Assembly (NCBI GenBank): GCA_944389715.1
Contig: CALXNI010000112.1
Span: 1-5,488, forward strand
From: an uncultured Clostridia bacterium
GTDB lineage: Bacteria; Bacillota; Clostridia; TANB77; CAG-508
Length of the DNA stretch: 5,488 bases
Reading direction: 5' to 3'
Part shown: piece by piece, positions 1-5,488 of the stretch
Layout of the letters: the number at the start of each line of letters is the position of its first letter
How positions within the stretch are numbered: position 1 is the first letter of the stretch
Program-made: the position numbers and the translations under genes
The notes under the pieces: generated by a model
What the model was told of the DNA's origin: nothing
What the model saw: only the letters and a program-made list of their open reading frames with translations
Databases searched by the model: none

Positions 1-993
1 ATTTTCATGATGATTGTATGAAAATGCTAATTCTGTGTCTACCTCTTTTAAATAAAGTTCATTTTTTATTTTATCTAATATTTCATTTCCTTTTTTAGAA
101 TTAACACAGAATAATGAAATTCCTGTATCATCATCTTTAATTGTAGGATCTATTTTATCTATTCCCCACATATCTCCTATTGTAAAGTCAGATAGTCTAT
201 TTGATGTACAAAAATGGCAATTATAGCAAGATGGTCTATTAATCATTTCTTTTACAAAGGCATTAAAATATGAATTTTCATTAATACTAGATTTATCTTT
301 AAATTCTATTACTGGTACTTGATTATGCCAACCAGTTGCTTTTTTTCTAAAATCAACATTATTAATTTTTTTGTTATAATTTTTTTCTATATTTTTTTTG
401 TACATTTCAAAAACTTTTGGTGATGGATTAGCATGGCATAATATTTCGCAAGTTATAAGTTTATCATATTCTTTTCCTAAAAATGTTCTTAGTCCTTGAC
501 ATTGGCATGGTGTTCCTGAAAACATAACATATTTTTTTTCGTTTAAAAAATCTTTTACTTTTTGGTATGAATCATTTAAGTCACTTTTAACATATTTTGA
601 GCCTTGAAATTTTTTTAAGCCTTCTATATTATCAGTAAAATCATGTTTAGCGACTAAATTTTCATCATAAGTAACTCCGAAGACAATTCCTTTTTGTTTG
701 ATAATCCATTTTGCAATTGGATAAAACATTCCACCTGAGGAACTTCTTTTTTTATCTTCATTGTTATTATTTATACCAATATAGGTCTTAACAAGGTTAT
801 TATTAGGATAATCGTGATTTGGGCATATTTTTTTACATAAGCCACAATGAATACATTTAGATTCATCAATTACAGGATATAGAAATCCTTCTTTGTCTTC
901 TTGCATAGTTATAGCTTTTTTGGGACATCTTAGTGCACAAACTCCACAACCATTACAGTCTTTTTTATCATATGTTTCAAAATAATTACTCAT
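1..993 (-). CDS. Ferredoxin-domain FrhB/FdhB-family protein (F420 hydrogenase/dehydrogenase beta-subunit type), C-terminus cut off
   Basis: The frame is open from ATG 993 to the left edge: 331 codons with no stop. Two ferredoxin-type [4Fe-4S] motifs open the protein: C13-x2-C16-x2-C19-x3-C23-P and C47-x2-C50-x2-C53-x3-C57-P. The FrhB/FdhB N-terminal type domain follows, with RSSSGGMF (83-90), a VFGVTYD strand (104-110), FQGSKYVKSDL (129-139) and FSGTPCQ (158-164). The C-terminal domain (PF04432 type) holds ILCHANPSPKVF (184-195), SCYNCHFC (255-262) and SDFTIGDMWGI (268-278). Named relatives (FrhB, FdhB, FpoF) pass electrons between iron-sulfur centres, flavin and coenzyme F420. The many homologues in bacterial polysaccharide loci, where F420 is often absent, have no firmly established substrate. 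I infer a cytoplasmic redox enzyme that modifies a sugar, a lipid-linked intermediate or a pyruvyl-type substituent. All motif cysteines are intact, so there is no sign of decay. Probably some tens of residues are missing. It is the last visible gene and is probably coupled to the flippase through the 8-base overlap. Confidence 0.9.
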   Translation of the reverse strand, partial: MSNYFETYDKKDCNGCGVCALRCPKKAITMQEDKEGFLYPVIDESKCIHCGLCKKICPNHDYPNNNLVKTYIGINNNNEDKKRSSSGGMFYPIAKWIIKQKGIVFGVTYDENLVAKHDFTDNIEGLKKFQGSKYVKSDLNDSYQKVKDFLNEKKYVMFSGTPCQCQGLRTFLGKEYDKLITCEILCHANPSPKVFEMYKKNIEKNYNKKINNVDFRKKATGWHNQVPVIEFKDKSSINENSYFNAFVKEMINRPSCYNCHFCTSNRLSDFTIGDMWGIDKIDPTIKDDDTGISLFCVNSKKGNEILDKIKNELYLKEVDTELAFSYNHHEN

Positions 994-2464
994 TTGTACT
1001 TCTCCTTGATTTTTTGATACTTTTTAAAATATTAAATAAATCTTGATCTTTTTTAATATACATATAAAATAATACAAGTACAATATATAACAATCCACCA
1101 GAAACTATTTGAATGATTAACGTTTTTAAACTATTACTCAAAACCATTCCTTCATAATAAACAACAATGCACATTATTAAACCAAAAAACAAGTAAATAA
1201 AATTATTTTTTATATGCTTAAATACAACCATTTCTTTTCTTACATACAAAAACTGAACAAAAAAGACTATAAACTCGGCTAAAATCGTACCAACTAAAGC
1301 CCCAGGAGCCTTTAATATAGGAATAAATATACAATTAGCAATAAAGTTAACTATAGCTCCGCATATCATAGAAATAATATATGGTTTATCTTTTTTATTC
1401 GGTATTAAATATTGAGTTCTTATGATATTGGCCCAAGTCAAAAAAATAAGAGTGAAACTAAGTCCAGCGATTAAAGGAGCGCATTTAGTAAATTCTTTAC
1501 CAAAGAAGACTGGGGAAAAAACTTCACTTATGCCAACTAAACCAAATGTCATTGCTGAAACTATAATAGTAAAATATTTAAATGATAGTTTAGTATATTG
1601 ATTAATTTGATCTTTATTATTTTCTCCTACTAATGTAGATATTCTTGGCATCATAACAGTACCAAAAGCAGTTATAATACTTAAAGGAATACCAACTACT
1701 TTTTCGGCATTTTCGTATAGACCAACCTGTGATATTTCTGATAAGTTTCCTAACATTATTTTATCCATAACTTTATAAATACTATATGAAATTACAGGAA
1801 TAAATAATAATAATATAGGTTTAATGTTTTTCTTTATTTTAGCTATCTCTGGTTTTTTAAACGTTATATATTTTCTTAAATGAAACCATAAATATAATTG
1901 ACTTAAAAAAGTACCTAAAGATAATATCAATGTGTACTTCCATAAATCTCCTGGATTTTTAACGAAAATGAAAATGAAAATTATTGTTGATACTTTTATT
2001 ATGGTGTTTCTTGTGACAGTCATTTTAAACTGTTCTAGACCAAAGAAGAACCAACTTATGTCAATCATATATGATAATAGAAATATAGAGTCAATATATG
2101 CAATGGTTTTGTTGCCATCAAAAAAGAAAATGATAAATAGAAAATAACATATTAATGATAAAAAAGATGCCAGTAATTGAATAATATAATTATTCCAAAA
2201 TGTTTCGCTTAGTTTATTTTTATCACTTTTACTTAATGCAACACTTCGGTTGCCATGATTAGAAATACCTAACATACCAAACAAACAAAAATAATAAGCT
2301 ATTGAATATGTATACGAATATGTTCCAACTCCATCAACTCCTAAAACTCTAGAGACGTACGGAGTAGTAATTAAAGGAAGAATTATTATTAATATTTGAT
2401 ATGCAATATTATAAGCGAAATTTTTTTTGATGTTAGTCTTCTCCACGTTGTTCACTACTTTCAT
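986..2464 (-). CDS. wzx: Wzx-type polysaccharide flippase (oligosaccharide translocase)
   Basis: This is a 492-residue protein with about 12-14 hydrophobic segments, typical of the MOP/PST superfamily (Polysacc_synt type). Family landmarks are IKKNFAYNIAYQILIIILPL (12-31), TTPYVSRVLGVDGVGTYSYT (33-52), SNHGNRSVA (68-76), DISWFFFGLEQFKM (135-148), the charged stretch DKIMLGNLSEISQVGLYENAEK (234-255) and FSPVFFGKEF (316-325). Family members move undecaprenyl-diphosphate-linked repeat units from the inner to the outer membrane face, upstream of Wzy. The start is uncertain. The ATG at 2464 has no visible Shine-Dalgarno site and adds about 11 residues before the conserved IKKNF. GTG codons at 2455 and 2446 are alternatives; the latter gives MEKTNIKKNF. 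All three lie inside the end of the pyruvyl transferase gene. Codons 4-12 in this frame (GTG, AAC, GAG, AAG, ATC) are richer in G/C endings than the rest of the gene, because that DNA is constrained by the upstream frame. The TAA stop overlaps the next gene by 8 bases. Confidence 0.92.
   Translation of the reverse strand: MKVVNNVEKTNIKKNFAYNIAYQILIIILPLITTPYVSRVLGVDGVGTYSYTYSIAYYFCLFGMLGISNHGNRSVALSKSDKNKLSETFWNNYIIQLLASFLSLICYFLFIIFFFDGNKTIAYIDSIFLLSYMIDISWFFFGLEQFKMTVTRNTIIKVSTIIFIFIFVKNPGDLWKYTLILSLGTFLSQLYLWFHLRKYITFKKPEIAKIKKNIKPILLLFIPVISYSIYKVMDKIMLGNLSEISQVGLYENAEKVVGIPLSIITAFGTVMMPRISTLVGENNKDQINQYTKLSFKYFTIIVSAMTFGLVGISEVFSPVFFGKEFTKCAPLIAGLSFTLIFLTWANIIRTQYLIPNKKDKPYIISMICGAIVNFIANCIFIPILKAPGALVGTILAEFIVFFVQFLYVRKEMVVFKHIKNNFIYLFFGLIMCIVVYYEGMVLSNSLKTLIIQIVSGGLLYIVLVLFYMYIKKDQDLFNILKSIKKSRRSTNE
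1001..1007 (-). promoter_or_regulatory. Ribosome binding site of the FrhB-family gene
   Basis: On the minus strand AAGGAGA lies 7 bases before the ATG at 993-991, within the last codons of the flippase. It fixes the start of the downstream gene and supports the 8-base overlap of the two genes. Confidence 0.8.
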
Positions 2465-3548
2465 TAATTTTTAAAATATAATTTTGAGATTTTTTTCTTT
2501 CTTCTTCCAAAATATTTGCAACATTTTGCCAATTTATAGGTTCTGGTTTAAATAACTCAATATTTTTTATTTCTCTATTTTGAATATTCAATTTTTTTAA
2601 TAATGATTCTGAACGAATATTGCGAGCTTTTTTATTTTCTAATTCAACATAAAATTCTTTTTCAAAAATTATAGAAAATACAGTACCATGAAATGAATTA
2701 GTAATTATTGTATCTGCATTTGCAAACAAATTAATAAATTCATTTGGAGTTGGTGCTTCAACGTATTTTATTTTTTTATCTTTTATCAATGTTCGATCAT
2801 TTATATATATAATTTTTAAATTTTTTTCTTTGGCTATATTTTTTGCAAATTTTATATTATTTATTGGCTTTTCAACATTAAAAATTAATAAATATTTTTC
2901 ATTCGTTTTCTTTTTATCAACCATATCCTGCCAATCATTTTTAGATAGAAGTAATGTTGGATCAATATGAACTTCTATATTATTGATGTTGGTTATTGTT
3001 TTTAAAAGTTCTTTAGCACTTTCTTCTCTAACCGATATAGATTTAAACCCCTTTAATCTTTGACGCAAAGCATTTTGTTCATCGGTTGTTAATTTTGAAG
3101 TACCTAGACTTGCTGCGTAAGAATGTTTTTGATAATCTTCTGCAAAAGGTAAAAAATAAAACAAATCAAAATTAGCACTTATTGGACTCCATACTTGATC
3201 ACTACCAGAAATAAAGTATTTATATTTATTAGCGTCTTTTCTCATTTCATCAACGTTTTGATAATTAGAGGATAAATTTATATATTTTTGTAGAAAATAA
3301 TTAAAGTTTTCTCTTTTTTTAAATATTTTATTTCTAAAAACAACCCCTCTTACTAATGAGTTAATTACTTTTTTACCTGCAATAAAAAAAGGAGAGTAGC
3401 ACTTTTTTATAAATGGACAATCATAATCGATTATTTCATTATCAATATTATTATTGTTTAAAAATTTTTGTAAAGCATAAGTTTGTAATATTGCTCCATA
3501 ATTTAATGCTGTATGAAATGTTACAATTCCTACTTTTTTACAGCTCAT
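2433..3548 (-). CDS. Polysaccharide pyruvyl transferase family protein
   Basis: From the ATG at 3548 the protein is 371 residues, a usual length for this family (PF04230 type, related to CsaB). No signal peptide or membrane segment is evident, so it should act in the cytoplasm. Landmarks in order are the N-terminal nucleotide-fold segment GIVTFHTALNYGAILQTYAL (7-26), FISGSDQVWSP (112-122), SYAASLGTSKL (143-153), ISVREESAKELL (171-182), HIDPTLLL (194-201) and the hallmark ITNSFHGTVFSIIF (282-295). Characterised relatives transfer pyruvate from phosphoenolpyruvate to a sugar, forming an acidic ketal. Many members in capsule clusters are untested and could do another transfer, so the reaction is inferred. 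It overlaps the polymerase gene by 11 bases upstream and the flippase frame by up to 32 bases downstream, consistent with coupled translation. An alternative GTG start at 3560 would add four residues (first residue, S, E, K), but it coincides with the ribosome binding site. The lysine- and glutamate-rich tail (about 346-371) is not conserved in type. Confidence 0.9.
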   Translation of the reverse strand: MSCKKVGIVTFHTALNYGAILQTYALQKFLNNNNIDNEIIDYDCPFIKKCYSPFFIAGKKVINSLVRGVVFRNKIFKKRENFNYFLQKYINLSSNYQNVDEMRKDANKYKYFISGSDQVWSPISANFDLFYFLPFAEDYQKHSYAASLGTSKLTTDEQNALRQRLKGFKSISVREESAKELLKTITNINNIEVHIDPTLLLSKNDWQDMVDKKKTNEKYLLIFNVEKPINNIKFAKNIAKEKNLKIIYINDRTLIKDKKIKYVEAPTPNEFINLFANADTIITNSFHGTVFSIIFEKEFYVELENKKARNIRSESLLKKLNIQNREIKNIELFKPEPINWQNVANILEEERKKSQNYILKINESSEQRGED

Positions 3549-4830
3549 TTTTTCTGACACCTCTCTTCAAAATAAAATATTTGTATCTTAAACATAAAAT
3601 TATAGATATACCCCAAAAGAACAAAAATACTTGATTTGTATAATATATTGGATTTCCACTATATCCATAAATAAGGTTCATTATTATTATGGATATACCA
3701 ATAAATAATAATTTTATATCTTTATGTTCCATATTTTTTCTAAACCTGTACAATTTTATTGAGTGTAAAACTGTATCCAAAAGCATCATAGTATATATTA
3801 TAACTCCTGTAATGCCTATTTCACCTAACATTTGATAATATATATTATGTGCGTAGGCATTCCATTCACCTGTAGCGCTTAATATAACTCCACTATATTT
3901 TGTATATGTATTATATGTTCCATATCCATAACCGAAAAGTGGCTTTTTATTATACATTTCAATTGCTTTTTCCCATAAATAAATTCTTCCGTTACCAGTA
4001 GTATCTTCAGAGTAACTCAAAAATCTATTAATTAATGTATTTAATGCTGGTACTTTTAATGCGATAAAAATACCTAAAATTCCAACTATTAATCCCAGAA
4101 GCACATACCAAAATCTATTTTTAGACTTTGTCCAAAACAATATGAAAAACACACAAATTAATATACCAATGGCAAATAACATTCTTTTAGCAGGCAATAT
4201 CAAAGCGATTAAATATATTATAAGCCATATATATTCTGATTTTTTTATTTCTCTATTATTTTTTGTTGAAATAATTTTTGAAAGTCCAATTATAGTAGCT
4301 AAAACCATAAGATATGCTGCTTCACCTTTTTCACCAACTATTCCTGAAAAAATATGTGCATTTATTTCTCCATTTAATCGTGGAATTGAACTTGCTCCGC
4401 CATCAATCAAAAAATATAAGTATTTAGAAAAAAGTTGGGGAATAAATAGATTTAAAATAATTGAAATAGCTACGATTTTACAAAATATTTCTATTATTTT
4501 AAGTGCATCAAAATTAAATTCTTCTTCATATGAATTAATTATCATTAATGTAATTGCAATATAAACAACGATAAATTTCAATGTCTGAACTTTATCAAGA
4601 GAATAAAATAAACTTATTATGATATATATACAGAAGATTAATAAAAAGAATAATGACTTACTTTTTATATATTTAATTTTGCCACTTTTAATCATAATAA
4701 AGAATTGTACAATTCCAAATACTAAAATAAAATATATTCTAAACGGCATCAAAAAAGAAAAACCACTACAGCAAATTATGCCAAATAATAGTATTAAAAA
4801 GTTGTATATCATTCTTTTTCTATCTTTCAT
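3538..4830 (-). CDS. wzy: O-antigen ligase/polymerase-like membrane protein (Wzy-type)
   Basis: The 430-residue protein has about ten or more hydrophobic segments from residue 8 to about 417, as expected for an integral membrane polymerase. The diagnostic region is the large extracytoplasmic loop of the Wzy_C/O-antigen ligase family (PF04932 type) at about residues 278-345. It contains GNGRIYLWEKAI (279-290), PLFGYGYGTY (297-306) and AHNIYYQMLGEIGITG (327-342); R282 and H328 are the likely conserved catalytic-loop residues. A second arginine-bearing motif, PAKRMLF (213-219), corresponds to the usual 'SR' site of the family. Known members join undecaprenyl-linked repeat units on the outer membrane face. 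With a flippase two genes downstream, polymerisation is more likely than ligation, but the sequence alone cannot separate the two. The ATG start has a clear AAAGGAG site. The 3' end overlaps the pyruvyl transferase gene by 11 bases. Sequence is poorly conserved outside the loop, as is normal for Wzy, so linkage specificity cannot be predicted. Confidence 0.9.
   Translation of the reverse strand: MKDRKRMIYNFLILLFGIICCSGFSFLMPFRIYFILVFGIVQFFIMIKSGKIKYIKSKSLFFLLIFCIYIIISLFYSLDKVQTLKFIVVYIAITLMIINSYEEEFNFDALKIIEIFCKIVAISIILNLFIPQLFSKYLYFLIDGGASSIPRLNGEINAHIFSGIVGEKGEAAYLMVLATIIGLSKIISTKNNREIKKSEYIWLIIYLIALILPAKRMLFAIGILICVFFILFWTKSKNRFWYVLLGLIVGILGIFIALKVPALNTLINRFLSYSEDTTGNGRIYLWEKAIEMYNKKPLFGYGYGTYNTYTKYSGVILSATGEWNAYAHNIYYQMLGEIGITGVIIYTMMLLDTVLHSIKLYRFRKNMEHKDIKLLFIGISIIIMNLIYGYSGNPIYYTNQVFLFFWGISIILCLRYKYFILKRGVRKNEL
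3558..3565 (-). promoter_or_regulatory. Ribosome binding site setting the pyruvyl transferase start
   Basis: On the minus strand GAGAGGTG lies 9 bases before the ATG at 3548-3546, inside the end of the polymerase gene. An in-frame GTG at 3560-3558 is part of this site itself and so would have no spacer. This favours the ATG over the longer GTG-initiated frame. Confidence 0.72.
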
Positions 4831-4839
4831 CAGCTAATA

Positions 4840-4846
4840 CTCCTTT
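4840..4846 (-). promoter_or_regulatory. Ribosome binding site of the polymerase gene
   Basis: On the minus strand AAAGGAG lies 9 bases before the ATG at 4830-4828. It overlaps the TAA stop of the upstream glycosyltransferase (4847-4845). This fixes the polymerase start and suggests that a ribosome terminating on the glycosyltransferase could re-initiate here. Confidence 0.8.
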
Positions 4847-5488
4847 ATATTTTTTTTATTCTACAAACGACTAAATATAATTTTGGAGAAAATTTATATA
4901 GTAACAACCCAGCAATTTTTTTAAATGACATATATTTTATAGCTTTTGATATATTATATTGCTTTACGTTTTTTTCCATTTGTTTGAGTTTTAAGTTATT
5001 ATTATTATAAAAGCCCATTTTACGTGCTCTTTCTAAAGTTTTATATTTTGAATAAATAGTTAATGCTTGAGCATAGTTAATTAAATCTGAATAATTCTTT
5101 TTTATGTCGCTTTCTATCACTTTCGACACTTCTATTATATCAAAAAATTTATCACTAAAGTTCGAGTTCATTGCAGATCCTTGTCTTTGAATATAATGAT
5201 ATGTTGCGATATTTCTCGCAAATGATTTATTAGTATTTTTTAAAAATTGATAAATAAATAATAAATCTTCACCTATTCTTATTTTACTATCAAATCGAAC
5301 ATTTCCCAATTTTGATTTTTTAAAAACTTTATCAAATAAATTATTACCAATAATTCCTCCTGATAATATTTCCTTTATAGATTCTTCTCTTTTAAATTCT
5401 TTTTTTATTTTATTTTTTCTATATTTATAAAATGAATTTTCAAACTCTACATAATAATCATGTATAATTAGATCACTATTAGTATTAT
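4845..5488 (-). CDS. Family 2 glycosyltransferase, C-terminal part (5' end outside window)
   Basis: The reading frame is open from the right window edge (first full codon at 5486) to a TAA stop at 4845-4847, giving 213 visible residues. A TTG at 5309 lies inside the conserved domain and is not a credible start; the true start lies beyond the window. Visible residues 4-12 (NSDLIIHDY) match the strand that follows the DXD region of GT-A fold enzymes. Residues 43-60 (GGIIGNNLFDKVF...) match the 'NKLYKRELF' segment. Residues 71-79 (IGEDLLFIY) carry the ED motif that holds the catalytic acidic residue (E73-D74). By family knowledge, such proteins transfer an activated sugar to a lipid-linked acceptor at the cytoplasmic membrane face. 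The nucleotide-binding half and DXD are missing because of the window edge, roughly 100 residues by usual family length. The tail is basic and may associate with the membrane. Donor and acceptor cannot be told from the sequence. It is the most upstream visible gene, 14 bases before the polymerase. Confidence 0.88.
   Translation of the reverse strand, partial: NTNSDLIIHDYYVEFENSFYKYRKNKIKKEFKREESIKEILSGGIIGNNLFDKVFKKSKLGNVRFDSKIRIGEDLLFIYQFLKNTNKSFARNIATYHYIQRQGSAMNSNFSDKFFDIIEVSKVIESDIKKNYSDLINYAQALTIYSKYKTLERARKMGFYNNNNLKLKQMEKNVKQYNISKAIKYMSFKKIAGLLLYKFSPKLYLVVCRIKKI

Noticed and set aside
392..399. Run of eight T (A on the coding strand) in the FrhB-family gene as a phase-variation tract
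   Set aside because: Runs of similar length occur elsewhere in the window, for example 2421-2428, as expected at this base composition. The reading frame is intact.
1932..2147. Plus-strand open frame of 71 codons
   Set aside because: It is antisense to conserved parts of the flippase, including the ISWFFFGLEQF region, and has no family resemblance.
3413..3634. Plus-strand open frame of 73 codons
   Set aside because: It is antisense to the junction of the polymerase and pyruvyl transferase genes, with low-complexity composition and no homology that I recognise.
4142..4564. Plus-strand open frame of 140 codons
   Set aside because: It lies wholly antisense to the polymerase gene, shows no recognisable domain, and is explained by the lack of stops opposite AT-rich membrane-protein coding sequence.
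4619..4837. Plus-strand open frame of 72 codons
   Set aside because: It is antisense to the N-terminal membrane segments of the polymerase. Its hydrophobic look mirrors the opposite strand.
4831..4844. Possible promoter or terminator in the only intergenic gap
   Set aside because: Fourteen bases are too few, and the gap holds only part of the ribosome binding site and its spacer.
4845..5309. Glycosyltransferase as a complete 154-residue gene starting at TTG 5309
   Set aside because: The frame stays open to the window edge, and the residues upstream of 5309 match conserved glycosyltransferase segments, so the TTG is an internal leucine codon.

Overview
This AT-rich window reads as the interior of a surface-polysaccharide (capsule or exopolysaccharide) biosynthesis operon. 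All five genes lie on the minus strand and are packed end to end. Both window edges cut a gene, so neither the promoter nor the terminator of the operon is visible. The strong A/T bias at third codon positions, the AGA-dominated arginine codons, TAA at all four visible stops and purine-rich Shine-Dalgarno sites (AAGGAG type) suggest a low-GC Gram-positive bacterium (Bacillota, for example a gut Clostridia or Bacilli lineage). This is an inference: similar clusters occur in other anaerobes, and no taxonomic marker gene is present.

In transcription order, right to left, the genes are: (1) the C-terminal part of a family 2 glycosyltransferase (4845-5488, cut by the right edge); (2) a Wzy/O-antigen-ligase-like polysaccharide polymerase (3538-4830); (3) a polysaccharide pyruvyl transferase family protein (2433-3548); (4) a Wzx-type flippase (986-2464, start uncertain); (5) an iron-sulfur protein of the coenzyme F420 hydrogenase/dehydrogenase beta-subunit family (1-993, cut by the left edge). 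The only intergenic gap is 14 bases, between genes 1 and 2. The other three junctions overlap, which points to translational coupling. No stretch of 300 bases lacks a gene.

The genes fit a Wzx/Wzy-dependent pathway. The glycosyltransferase adds a sugar to a lipid-linked repeat unit on the inner membrane face, the pyruvyl transferase family member may add an acidic pyruvate ketal, Wzx flips the unit outward and Wzy polymerises it. The role of the ferredoxin-like FrhB/FdhB-family protein is not established; proteins of this type recur in polysaccharide loci with pyruvyl transferase family proteins, and this is the least understood part of the window.

I see no RNA gene, mobile element, CRISPR array or clearly new system. 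The points most worth a second look are the FrhB-family protein in this context and the start of the flippase gene. There, an ATC codon sits exactly where a normal flippase start, with a well-placed ribosome binding site, would be expected.
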